Positions 18,328 through 26,471 of a DNA stretch of 64,000 nucleotides are shown here, piece after piece. The stretch spans positions 744,001 to 808,000 of the forward strand of contig NZ_JACHJC010000001.1 in NCBI RefSeq assembly GCF_014203425.1, written 5' to 3'. The notes below the pieces were generated by a model, which saw only the letters and a list, made by a program, of their open reading frames with translations, did no database searches and was not told the origin of the DNA. The DNA comes from Micromonospora echinospora. Its GTDB lineage: Bacteria; Actinomycetota; Actinomycetes; Mycobacteriales; Micromonosporaceae. A program made the position numbers and the translations under genes. Each line of letters starts with the position of its first letter. The stretch's first letter is position 1.

Positions 18328-19100
18328 TGGACGGCTGGAGCGCCACGCCGCCAGAGCAGAAGGAGAAGCTCAAGAAGGCGTTCTTCTGGGTCGTGACGGT
18401 GATCGTGGTCGCCATCTGCCTCATCGGCAACTTCGGCACCGACTCGGACACCTCCGTCCCCGCCCCGACGGCCGACGAGCGCTCCGGCACGGTGCCGATC
18501 CTCAAGGCGGCCACCGACAGCCAGGGCATCTGCTACGGCTGGAGGCTGTCCACCCGGTGGGACGACGTGAGCGTCGGCTCCAACCACGGTGACGGCGTGC
18601 CCGTCCCCGGCGCGCCGGGCTGCACGCGCTGGATCGAGGTGACCACGATGGTCAGGTACTCCTCCATGACGAGCGAGAACGACGAGGACTCCGTCGTCGT
18701 CTCGATCGAGGGTTCGGACGACATCAGGTACGCCGACCGCACCGCGATCGAAACCGGGCTGGGCCGCTTCGGGCTGGACCCGGACGCGTTCCTCGACGAC
18801 CCGGGCTGGGCCGTCACCCGGGCCGCCACGATCCTGCCGCTGCTCGCCGCCGAGCGAGGGCTCGCCGGACCGGCGGCGGCGCCCACCGCCGGGCCGTCCA
18901 CCGTCGCCGCGCCGCTGCCGGACGCCGGCAACGACTTCTGGCGGGACCGGTGGCTCTACATCCTCAGCTCCGTCGGGTTGTTCCTGCTCGCCGCGCTGTT
19001 CATCGCCGTGGGCGTGCGGCAGCGCCGCAGCCACCGGGGACGGGTGCCCGCGCAGCGCGCCGGGGCGGGAGCCGCCGGACGTACCTGGACGGGACAGTGA
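18327..19100 (+). CDS. Two-TM hypothetical envelope protein
   Basis: 257 residues. The ATG overlaps the DUF350 stop (TGATG). A cytosolic N-terminus (PEQKEKLKKAF) is followed by a helix (WVVTVIVVAICLIGNF), an extracytoplasmic domain of about 170 residues with two cysteines (GICYGW, GAPGCTRW), a second helix (LYILSSVGLFLLAALFIAVG) and an Arg-rich tail. No family is recognised. The last gene overlap (GTGA) couples it to the aminopropyltransferase-like gene, so it is likely a membrane partner of that enzyme. Confidence 0.78.
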   Translation: MDGWSATPPEQKEKLKKAFFWVVTVIVVAICLIGNFGTDSDTSVPAPTADERSGTVPILKAATDSQGICYGWRLSTRWDDVSVGSNHGDGVPVPGAPGCTRWIEVTTMVRYSSMTSENDEDSVVVSIEGSDDIRYADRTAIETGLGRFGLDPDAFLDDPGWAVTRAATILPLLAAERGLAGPAAAPTAGPSTVAAPLPDAGNDFWRDRWLYILSSVGLFLLAALFIAVGVRQRRSHRGRVPAQRAGAGAAGRTWTGQ

Positions 19101-20665
19101 CCGCCGACGTGGCCGCACGGCCGCGGTGGCGCCTGGCCCGCGCGGCGGTCCTGCTCGCGGTCTTCGTCTGCGCGGCCTGCGGCCTGGTGTACGAGCTGGC
19201 GCTGGTCGCGCTCGGCAGCTACCTGATCGGCGACACGGTCGGCCAGGCGTCGATCGTGCTCGGCGTGATGGTCTTCGCGATGGGCGTCGGCGCGCTGGTG
19301 GCGAAGCCGTTGCAGTCCCGGGCGGTGGTCTCGTTCGCGGTGATCGAGCTGACGCTGGCGCTGCTCGGCGGCCTGTCCGTGCTCGGCCTCTACGCCGCGT
19401 TCGCCTGGCTCGACCTGTACGGCCCGGCGCTCGTCGGTACCGCGTTCGTGCTCGGCCTGCTGATCGGCGCGGAGATCCCGCTGCTCATGGTGATGCTGCA
19501 ACGCATCCGGGAGCAGTCCGCGGGCAGCGCGGTGGCCGATCTGTTCGCCGCCGACTACGTGGGCGCGCTGCTCGGCGGGCTCGCCTTCCCGTTCCTGCTG
19601 ATCCCGGTCTTCGGCCAGCTCAAGGGCGCGCTCGTGGTGGGCGCGGTGAACGCGGTCGCCGGTGTGGTGCTCGTCTTCACCGTGTTCCGCGCCGAACTCA
19701 GCCGGCGGGCGCGGGCCGCGCTGGGCGCGGCCACCGTCGTGGTCGGCCTGCTCCTCGGGTACGCGTGGGTGACCGCCCACGACTTCGAGGTGACCACCCG
19801 CCAGCAGCTCTACCGTGACCCGGTGGTGCACGCCGAGCGCAGCCGCTACCAGGAGATCGTGCTGACCCGCTCGGTGCGCGAGCCCGGCCACGCCGCCACC
19901 GACCTGCGGCTGTTCCTCAACGGCGACCTCCAGTTCAGCTCGATCGACGAGTACCGCTACCACGAGGCGCTCGTGCACCCGGCGATGCGCGGGGCGCACG
20001 GCGACGTGCTGGTGCTCGGCGCCGGGGACGGGCTGGCCGCGCGGGAGATCCTCAAGTACCCGGACGTGCGCTCGGTGACGCTCGTCGACCTCGACCCGGC
20101 CGTGGTCGAGCTGGCCCGCCGCGAACCGCAGCTGCGCGAGCTGAACGGCGGCTCGCTCACCGACCCCCGGGTACGGGTGCTGAACCTGGACGCGTTCGCG
20201 TGGCTGCGTACCGCCACGGACCGCTTCGACGTGGTGATCGCCGACCTGCCCGACCCGGACGAGACGGCCACCGCGAAGCTCTACACGATCGAGTTCTACA
20301 CGCTGATCCGGCCGGTGCTGGCCCCCGGCGGGCGGCTCGTGGTGCAGTCCGGCTCGCCCTACTTCGCGCCCCGGTCGTACTGGTCGATCGAGCGGTCGAT
20401 CCGCGAGGCCGGTTTCGCCACCGTGCCGTACCACGTCGACGTGCCGAGCTTCGGCGACTGGGGCTTCGTGCTCGCCGCGTCGGGGGGCGTCGCGCCGGAG
20501 CTGGCGCTGCCGGACGACCCGCCGCCGCTGCGCTTCCTCACCCCGGCGGTGCTGGCCGCCGCCGCCGCGTTCCCCGCCGACCGGGCCCGGCTGGACGTGC
20601 CGGCCAACACGTTGTTGCGGCCCAGGGTGCTGGACTACGCCCGCGAGGAGTGGCGCGGCTACTAG
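19097..20665 (+). CDS. Membrane-anchored polyamine aminopropyltransferase
   Basis: 522 residues from the GTG at 19097, overlapping the previous stop by four bases. The N-terminal half carries about seven transmembrane helices (LARAAVLLAVFVCAACGLVY onward). The C-terminal half is a spermidine-synthase Rossmann fold with the SAM loop VLVLGAGDGLAAREIL, the acidic VTLVDLDPAVVELA and the catalytic-region motif VVIADLPDPDE. It would transfer aminopropyl from decarboxylated SAM to putrescine or another amine. No SpeD or SpeB gene is in the window, so the true substrate is uncertain. Last gene of the DUF operon. Confidence 0.87.
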   Translation: MTADVAARPRWRLARAAVLLAVFVCAACGLVYELALVALGSYLIGDTVGQASIVLGVMVFAMGVGALVAKPLQSRAVVSFAVIELTLALLGGLSVLGLYAAFAWLDLYGPALVGTAFVLGLLIGAEIPLLMVMLQRIREQSAGSAVADLFAADYVGALLGGLAFPFLLIPVFGQLKGALVVGAVNAVAGVVLVFTVFRAELSRRARAALGAATVVVGLLLGYAWVTAHDFEVTTRQQLYRDPVVHAERSRYQEIVLTRSVREPGHAATDLRLFLNGDLQFSSIDEYRYHEALVHPAMRGAHGDVLVLGAGDGLAAREILKYPDVRSVTLVDLDPAVVELARREPQLRELNGGSLTDPRVRVLNLDAFAWLRTATDRFDVVIADLPDPDETATAKLYTIEFYTLIRPVLAPGGRLVVQSGSPYFAPRSYWSIERSIREAGFATVPYHVDVPSFGDWGFVLAASGGVAPELALPDDPPPLRFLTPAVLAAAAAFPADRARLDVPANTLLRPRVLDYAREEWRGY

Positions 20666-20675
20666 GTTTCGGGGC

Positions 20676-21728
20676 ATGCCACCCGAATCGCCGCGCTACC
20701 GGCCGGGGATCGGCTGGCTGGTCCGCCGGCTGCCGACCCGGGCGATCCAGGCGGCGTCCTACCTCCAGGCGTTCGTGCTCTCCGGCGTGGTCACCGTGCT
20801 GGCCGTGCGCGCGTACCTGAAGGCCACCGACTATCCGCAGCTCGGCGGCGGCGGACTGCACATCGCGCACGTGCTCTGGGGCGGTCTGCTGCTCGCCGTG
20901 GGCCTGGGGATCCCGCTGGTCTTCCTCGGCGGCGGCGCCCGTACCGGCGGCGCGATCGTCGGCGGCATCGGGTTCGGGCTGTTCATCGACGAGGTGGGCA
21001 AGTTCGTCACCACCGGCACTGACTACTTCTACGCCCCCGCCGCCGCCATTATCTACGTCGCGTTCGCGTTGCTGGTCCTGCTCACCCAGGCGGTACGCGG
21101 GCGCACCGGCCGATCCCGCCTCACCCCCGCCGAGCGCACCGCCAACGCGCTGGACGTGGTGCTCAGCGGCCTGCCCGCCGGGCTGACCGACAGGCGGCGG
21201 ATCGCCGTGCTGCGTCTCGTGCAGGGCACCGGACCGGCCACCGAGACCGCAATGGCGCACCTGCTGGACGCCGTACCCCACCGGGAACCGCCGCCGGTGC
21301 GGGTCTGGCAGCGCGCGGCGGACCGGGCCCGACGTCTCGCCGCCTGGGCGGCCGGACGCCGCTGGCTGGTCTGGCCGGTGGTGGTCTACCTGGTGGTGGA
21401 GCCGGTGCTCACAGTTGTCGCGGTGGTCCTGGACGGCGTCACCGGCCACCTGGACCAGGAACGGGAGTGGGGCGCGGTGCTCGGCGTCAGCGCCACCGCG
21501 CTGATCACCGCCGTGCTCGGCCTCTGGGCCGCCTGGCTGCTGCGGCGGAACCGGGCCGAGGCGTTCCGGCTGTTCAAGCTGGCGCTCCTGGTCGACCTGC
21601 TGTTCGGGCAGGTCTTCAACTTCACCGTCAACCAGTTCGGCGCGGTCTCCGCGGTCGCGCTCGACCTGGCGCTGCTCGGCGTGGTCACCGCCGAGCACCG
21701 ACGGCTGCGCCGCGCCGAGGACCGGTGA
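20676..21728 (+). CDS. Polytopic membrane protein of unknown function
   Basis: 350 residues and about seven hydrophobic segments: four in the N-terminal half (QAASYLQAFVLSGVVTVLAV, GLHIAHVLWGGLLLAVGLGI and others) and three or more after a soluble, charged linker at about 145-225. A conserved-looking GFGLFIDEVGKFVTTGTDYF lies between helices. It starts 10 bases after the aminopropyltransferase and may be cotranscribed. No catalytic family is recognised. Confidence 0.78.
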   Translation: MPPESPRYRPGIGWLVRRLPTRAIQAASYLQAFVLSGVVTVLAVRAYLKATDYPQLGGGGLHIAHVLWGGLLLAVGLGIPLVFLGGGARTGGAIVGGIGFGLFIDEVGKFVTTGTDYFYAPAAAIIYVAFALLVLLTQAVRGRTGRSRLTPAERTANALDVVLSGLPAGLTDRRRIAVLRLVQGTGPATETAMAHLLDAVPHREPPPVRVWQRAADRARRLAAWAAGRRWLVWPVVVYLVVEPVLTVVAVVLDGVTGHLDQEREWGAVLGVSATALITAVLGLWAAWLLRRNRAEAFRLFKLALLVDLLFGQVFNFTVNQFGAVSAVALDLALLGVVTAEHRRLRRAEDR

Positions 21729-21795
21729 GCCGGTCCGGCGTGCTGACCTGGTGCGAGATCGCTACGGTGGTCACCTGATCCAGGAAGGGAGAATC

Positions 21796-22623
21796 ATGGC
21801 CGATGCTCCGGGCACCGCGCCCCGCGTGCGTCCCAGTGTGGTGACGCTTTCCAGTTGGCTGCTCATTCTCGTCGCCGTGATCCAGGTGGTGAACCTGATC
21901 GTGGCGCTGTCCGTCGTGGGCACCGTCCGCGACGTCCTCACCGACGCGTACGCGGGCACCTCGGCCGAGGGCGCCGCCGACATCGCGTACGTGTTCAGCA
22001 TCGCCACGGCGATCCTGTCGCTGCTGTTCGCGGCCGGGCTCGTCGTGCTCGCGCTGCTGAACAACAGGGGCAAGAACGCCTCCCGGATCACCACCTGGGT
22101 GCTGGGCGGCATCCTGTTCTGCTGCACCGGCGGCGGGCTGCTCACCGGCCTCACCGGTGGCATGACCGGCGGCGGCACCACTGGTGACATGCCCAGCCCG
22201 GACGAGATCCAGCGCCGGCTCGACGACGCTCTGCCGTCCTGGTACACGCCGGTCAACCTGCTGCTGGGCCTGGTGGCGCTGCTCGCCCTGCTGGCCGCGC
22301 TGATCCTGCTGGCGCTGCCGAAGGCGAACGAGTTCTTCCGCAAGCGCAAGGCCGGCTGGGAGCCACCGGTACCGGGCGGCGCGTACCCGGCGGCCCCGGG
22401 GCACCCGGGTGAGCCGTCGTACCCGTCGTACCCGGGCCCGACCGGCGACCCGGCGTACCCCCCGGCTCCCGGCACCCCACCGCCGTCCACGCCGGGCGGT
22501 CAGCCGCCGTCGGCCGGTCAGCCGCCGTCGGCCGGTCAGCCGCCGTCGGCCGGTCAGCCGCCGGCCGGGCCGGGCGGTCAGCCGGGCGAGCGCCGCGACC
22601 CGGAGCCGCCGCCCGGAAGTTGA
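21796..22623 (+). CDS. Four-TM protein with Pro-rich tail
   Basis: 275 residues from the ATG at 21796 behind an AAGGGAG ribosome site. Four hydrophobic helices (LLILVAVIQVVNLIVAL and others) are followed by a Pro/Gly/Tyr-rich tail of about 90 residues. The tail includes three copies of GQPPSA encoded by an 18-bp tandem repeat. A similar membrane protein follows, so the two look like a duplicated pair. Such tails are common in actinobacterial DUF4064-like membrane proteins. Function is unknown. Confidence 0.8.
   Translation: MADAPGTAPRVRPSVVTLSSWLLILVAVIQVVNLIVALSVVGTVRDVLTDAYAGTSAEGAADIAYVFSIATAILSLLFAAGLVVLALLNNRGKNASRITTWVLGGILFCCTGGGLLTGLTGGMTGGGTTGDMPSPDEIQRRLDDALPSWYTPVNLLLGLVALLALLAALILLALPKANEFFRKRKAGWEPPVPGGAYPAAPGHPGEPSYPSYPGPTGDPAYPPAPGTPPPSTPGGQPPSAGQPPSAGQPPSAGQPPAGPGGQPGERRDPEPPPGS
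22498..22565. repeat. 18-bp in-frame tandem repeat
   Basis: Three perfect copies of GGTCAGCCGCCGTCGGCC start at 22498, 22516 and 22534, with a fourth partial copy. They encode the repeated hexapeptide GQPPSA in the cytosolic tail of the membrane protein. The copy number could vary between strains. Confidence 0.93.
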
Positions 22624-22695
22624 CGTCCGGATTGCGGCGACGCCGACGATCCCTCCGAGTAGGTTGCAACCCGACGCCTACCGGAGGGATCAGTC

Positions 22696-23514
22696 GTGTC
22701 GTACCCCGATCGGGCCGCACCCCGGCGGCCGGGCACGGTCCTCGCCGCGGTGGCGGTGCTGCTGGCAATGGCGGTCGGCGCCGTGGCGTACGCGGTGGCC
22801 AACCTCGCCGTCACCGGCGGCACGGTGGAGCGGTTCCGGGCCGCCGCGGCGGACGAGACCGGCGCGAGCGGCGGCGACATCGACCAGGTGGCCGGCCTGC
22901 TGCGCGCCTCGACCTACCTGGCCGCCGTGTTCGGCGTGCTGGCCGCGCTGCTGCTGGTCGGGCTGGCGCTCGGCCTGCTCGCCGGCCGGTCCGGCGCCCG
23001 CGTGGGAACCTGGGTCGTCGCCGGCACCGGCCTGCTCTGCGGCTGTTGCGGGCTGGCGTTGCTGGTCGGCCAGCGGGCCGCCCCGCTGCAACTCGGTCCC
23101 GAGGACCGGATCACCGCCGACCTGCTGGGGCTGGTTGGTGACGCGTACCCGGCGTGGTGGATTCCGGTGAACGCGGCGGTGTCGGTGGCGCAGATCCTGG
23201 GCTACCTGGTGGTCGCCGGGCTGCTCACGTTGCCGTCGGCCGGCGCGTTCCTGCGTCGCGGCACCGGACCGGCCCGGCCGTCCGGCTACGGCGTCACCGT
23301 GTCCGGCGCGCCCGCCTCCGGGCCGACGCCCTGGGGACCGCCGCCCGGCCTGCACCAGCCGTCCGCGCCGCCGGCGCCTCCGGCGTCCGCCCCGCCCGCG
23401 TCGCCGCCCCCGTCCGCTCCGCCGTGGGCGCCACCGCCGGCGACCTCGCCGCCCCCGTCCGCTCCGCCCGCGCCGCCGAGCGGGTTCCCGCCGCCTCCCG
23501 AGGACCGCCCATGA
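22696..23514 (+). CDS. Four-TM protein with Pro-rich tail, paralogue
   Basis: 272 residues, GTG start behind GGAGGGATCAGTC. Four helices (GTVLAAVAVLLAMAVGAVAY and others) and a Pro/Ala-rich tail of about 90 residues (PSAPPAPPASAPPASPPP). It has the same topology as the preceding gene but little sequence identity, suggesting an old duplication. A LLCGCCGLALL helix contains three cysteines. The stop codon overlaps the start of the SDR gene (ATGA). Confidence 0.8.
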   Translation: MSYPDRAAPRRPGTVLAAVAVLLAMAVGAVAYAVANLAVTGGTVERFRAAAADETGASGGDIDQVAGLLRASTYLAAVFGVLAALLLVGLALGLLAGRSGARVGTWVVAGTGLLCGCCGLALLVGQRAAPLQLGPEDRITADLLGLVGDAYPAWWIPVNAAVSVAQILGYLVVAGLLTLPSAGAFLRRGTGPARPSGYGVTVSGAPASGPTPWGPPPGLHQPSAPPAPPASAPPASPPPSAPPWAPPPATSPPPSAPPAPPSGFPPPPEDRP

Positions 23515-24320
23515 CAGGTGAAACCCACCCCTCCCGGCGCCGCGCCCTGGTGACCGGCGCCAGCCTGGGCATCGGCGAGGCGTTCGCCCGGCGGCTCGCC
23601 GCCGACGGCTGGGACCTCGTCCTGGTGGCCCGGGACGCCGCCCGGCTCGACGCGCTGGCGACCGAGCTGACCGGCCGGCACGGCGGCGACGCGGAGACGA
23701 TCGCGGCCGATCTGTCCACCGAGGACGGTTGCGCGACGGTCGAGCGCCGGCTGGCCGACGGCCCGCGGGTCGACCTGCTGGTGAACAACGCGGGGATCAG
23801 CCTGAACACCTCGTTCGTCCGCTCGCCGGTGGCCGAGGAGGCGCGGCTGGTCCGGCTCAACGTGCTCGCGGTGCTGCGCCTGACCCACGCCGCGCTCGGT
23901 CCGATGATCGAACAAGGTGACGGGGCAGTGATAAATGTCTCTTCCGTTGCGGGCTTCGGTGTCCCCATGCCGGGATCCACGTACTCGGCCAGCAAGGCGT
24001 GGGTGACGAATTTCAGCGAGTCGATCGGCCAGTCCGTCGCGCCGCTCGGCGTACGGGTGATGGCGCTCTGCCCCGGCTACACCCGCACCGGCAACCACGA
24101 GCGGGCCGGCATCGACATGTCGCGCCTGCCCGCCTGGGCCTGGCTGCGCGCCGACGATGTGGTCGCCGAAGGGCTCCGTGACCTGCATAAAGGCAAGTTT
24201 GTGAGTGTCCCGGACTGGAAGTACAAGGTCGCGGTGGCCGGGTTGCGGTACGTGCCGAAGCGCCTGCTGCGGGGCTTCAACCGGGACACCCGGGGCGCGG
24301 TCGACCGGCGACGCGGCTGA
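23511..24320 (+). CDS. Short-chain dehydrogenase/reductase
   Basis: 269 residues starting at the ATG that overlaps the previous stop. Classical SDR: the cofactor loop TGASLGIGE near residue 15, NNAG near 87, and the catalytic Ser...Tyr-x-x-x-Lys triad (INVSSVAGF, STYSASKAW). The C-terminus (VPDWKYKVAVAGLRYVPKRL) resembles the DltE/YqjQ-like subgroup acting on lipid-type substrates. The substrate is not identifiable. Likely cotranscribed with the membrane protein before it. Confidence 0.88.
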   Translation: MTGETHPSRRRALVTGASLGIGEAFARRLAADGWDLVLVARDAARLDALATELTGRHGGDAETIAADLSTEDGCATVERRLADGPRVDLLVNNAGISLNTSFVRSPVAEEARLVRLNVLAVLRLTHAALGPMIEQGDGAVINVSSVAGFGVPMPGSTYSASKAWVTNFSESIGQSVAPLGVRVMALCPGYTRTGNHERAGIDMSRLPAWAWLRADDVVAEGLRDLHKGKFVSVPDWKYKVAVAGLRYVPKRLLRGFNRDTRGAVDRRRG

Positions 24321-24462
24321 GCGGTGTGGGCCGGATCGGCGGCCGGCCGGGATGGACGGTCGCGCAGCGTAGCCGCTCATCGCCACCCATCGGTCGCCCA
24401 CTGGGTTGACCAGGGCGGACCCCAAGCACGGCGCTCAGACTTGCGAAGTACGCTCTTGGGCC

Positions 24463-25002
24463 ATGGGCGACCGCGACGACCTGCGCAAATTCATCAGTGA
24501 CCTGGCTGTGGTCCACGGCCGGGTCGTGCTCTCGTCGGGTCGCGAGGCGGACTGGTACGTGGATCTGCGCCGGGTCACGCTCCATCACGAAGCGGCTCCG
24601 TTGATCGGTCGGGTCATGCTCGACCTGACCGCCGACTGGGCGTACGACGCGGTCGGTGGGCTGACCCTGGGCGCCGATCCGGTGGCCGCCGCCATGTTGC
24701 ACGCCTCGGCCGGCACCGACGACGCGGTGGACGCGTTCGTGGTCCGCAAGGAGGGCAAGGCGCACGGCCTTCAGCGCCGGATCGAAGGTCCGGACGTGGC
24801 CGGTCGTCGGGTCCTGGCGGTCGAGGACACCTCCACCACTGGCGGAAGTGTGTTGACGGCGGTCGAGGCATTACGCGAGGCGGGGGCCGAAGTGGTGGGT
24901 GTGGCGGTTATTGTTGATCGAGGCGCCGGCGACGCGGTGCGAGCCGCCGGATTGCCCTATCGGGCGGCCTATACGTTGGCTGACCTCGGCCTTGTGGCGT
25001 AA
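24463..25002 (+). CDS. pyrE: Orotate phosphoribosyltransferase PyrE
   Basis: 179 residues. The PRPP-binding signature VLAVEDTSTTGGSVLTAVEA and the catalytic-loop region RKEGKAHGLQRRIEG are intact. It converts orotate plus PRPP to OMP in pyrimidine synthesis. The ATG at 24463 has no Shine-Dalgarno sequence. A TACGCT hexamer at 24449-24454 could be a -10 box placing the transcript start at or near the ATG, so the gene may be leaderless. It stands alone, followed by an ArsR regulator on the same strand. Confidence 0.95.
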   Translation: MGDRDDLRKFISDLAVVHGRVVLSSGREADWYVDLRRVTLHHEAAPLIGRVMLDLTADWAYDAVGGLTLGADPVAAAMLHASAGTDDAVDAFVVRKEGKAHGLQRRIEGPDVAGRRVLAVEDTSTTGGSVLTAVEALREAGAEVVGVAVIVDRGAGDAVRAAGLPYRAAYTLADLGLVA

Positions 25003-25020
25003 AAGTCTGCCGATTCGGAT

Positions 25021-25034
25021 CTGCTGATATGCAG
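25021..25034. promoter_or_regulatory. Candidate ArsR operator
   Basis: CTGC-TGATAT-GCAG dyad, 26 bases before the ATG of the ArsR-type gene. The AT-rich centre stands out from the surrounding GC-rich sequence. It is a plausible autoregulatory site, but no consensus was tested. Confidence 0.4.
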
Positions 25035-25059
25035 GCGGATCGATGCTGCTGGTGGAAGG

Positions 25060-25437
25060 ATGGAATACGTGGGAACTGCGTTGGCTGAAATGACCATGCC
25101 TCAGATCTCGCCGCTTGCCGGCGAGCCGATCGAACGCGCCGACGCCGAGCGGCTCGCGGGGGTCCTCAAGGCCCTCGCGGACCCCGCACGGCTGCGGCTG
25201 CTCAGCCTGATCCAGTCGGCTCCCGAGGGGGAGGCGTGCGTGTGTGACCTCACCGCGCCGCTCGGCCTCTCGCAGCCGACGGTCAGCCACCACCTGCGAA
25301 TCCTCACCGAGGCCGGCTTGCTGGAGCGGGAGAAGCGCGGGGTCTGGGCGTACTACCGGCTGGTGCCGTCCGCGATCGCCACGATCGCGGATCTGCTCAC
25401 CCCGCCGCGGAAGCGGGCCACCAAGAAGGCTCGCTGA
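25060..25437 (+). CDS. ArsR/SmtB-family metal-sensing repressor
   Basis: Up to 125 residues. A GTG at 25069 has better Shine-Dalgarno spacing from GGAAGG than the ATG at 25060. The winged helix shows LADPARLRLLSLIQ, the ArsR motif EACVCDLTAPLGLSQPTVSH and a beta wing (REKRGVWAYYRL). The two cysteines of CVCDL are ligands for As(III) or similar ions in ArsR. No arsenic gene follows. The downstream hairpin ends the unit, so the target is elsewhere or is the gene itself. Confidence 0.9.
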   Translation: MEYVGTALAEMTMPQISPLAGEPIERADAERLAGVLKALADPARLRLLSLIQSAPEGEACVCDLTAPLGLSQPTVSHHLRILTEAGLLEREKRGVWAYYRLVPSAIATIADLLTPPRKRATKKAR

Positions 25438-25559
25438 AACCTTCGGGCCGACCCGACGAGGGTCGTCCCGGCCGGGTGCCCGGTGGCGTGCGAGGGGTGG
25501 CGCCATCAGCGCACGATGACGGCTGCGGCCGTTTGTGTGACCCGGTTCGATGATTCATG

Positions 25560-25595
25560 CCGAAAGCCGGTCCTCGCCCGAGGGCCGGCTTTCGG
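25560..25595. terminator. Bidirectional terminator between arsR and dedA
   Basis: An 11-bp outer stem (CCGAAAGCCGG with CCGGCTTTCGG) encloses an inner CCTCG/CGAGG stem. It lies between the convergent ArsR and DedA genes. Confidence 0.88.
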
Positions 25596-25608
25596 TGTCT
25601 GAACGCGC

Positions 25609-26415
25609 TCAGCGGCGGTGCTGCCCGCCGTCTCCGTGGCCGGGCCGGTGCTCCTCGATGCCCTCGCGAGCCGCCTCCACAGTGCCGGCCACGGTCGCCG
25701 CGGTGATCACCGCGACCGCCTCGCCGCGCTTGCGCGCCCGCCGGTCCCGCAGGAACTCGAAGAAGATCGGCAGCACCGAGATCACGATGATCAACGCGAC
25801 CACCGGCAGGATGTACCTGTCGATCTTGTCGCCGATGGCGTCGTAGATCTGCCGGGCCAGCAGGTAGCCGATCAGCAGGATGCCGTCCACCCAGAGGACC
25901 GCGCCCACCACGTTCCACACGAAGAACTGGCGGGCCGGCATGCCGAGCACCCCGGCCACCGGGTTGAGGAACGTCCGCACGATCGGGATGAACCGGGCCA
26001 GCACCACCGCCTTCGCCGGCCCGAACCGCTGGAAGTAGTACTCCGCCTTCTCCACGTACTCCCGCTTGAACAGCCGGGAGTTGGGCTTCTCGAACATGCG
26101 GCGGCCGTACCGGGCGCCGAGCCAGTGCCCGAGCTGCGCGCCGACGATGGCGCAGAGCGGCCCGCCGATCATCAGACCGGCCAGGGACAGGCGGGTGCCG
26201 TCGCCGAAGATGGCGTCGGCCACCGGGGAGGCGGCCACCCCGGCCAGGAACAGAAGCGAGTCGCCCGGGAAGAAGAAGCCGACCAGGAGCCCGGTCTCGG
26301 CGAACAGAATGACCCAGACGCCGATCATGCCGAAGGTGTGGATGAGGTCCTTCGGATCGAGCGGGTTCAGAGCCACGCTCTCGGAGAACATCCGTGTCTT
26401 CTCTGCTGTGTCCAC
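25609..26415 (-). CDS. DedA-family membrane protein
   Basis: About 268 residues from the GTG at 26415; an ATG at 26391 is an alternative start. DedA/SNARE-associated fold: ILFAETGLLVGFFFPGDSLLF, the re-entrant FGPAKAVVLARFIPIVRTF with its conserved Arg, and NVVGAVLWVDGILLIGY. Several transmembrane helices are followed by a charged cytosolic tail (RRARKRGE). DedA proteins act as lipid scramblases or carriers, for example of undecaprenyl phosphate. A second DedA gene lies at 49038-49661. Confidence 0.9.
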   Translation of the reverse strand: MDTAEKTRMFSESVALNPLDPKDLIHTFGMIGVWVILFAETGLLVGFFFPGDSLLFLAGVAASPVADAIFGDGTRLSLAGLMIGGPLCAIVGAQLGHWLGARYGRRMFEKPNSRLFKREYVEKAEYYFQRFGPAKAVVLARFIPIVRTFLNPVAGVLGMPARQFFVWNVVGAVLWVDGILLIGYLLARQIYDAIGDKIDRYILPVVALIIVISVLPIFFEFLRDRRARKRGEAVAVITAATVAGTVEAAREGIEEHRPGHGDGGQHRR

Positions 26416-26471
26416 GGCCACACAGGGTACCCCGGCCCGGTCCGGCATTTCGGCCGGACCGGGCGTCCTCG

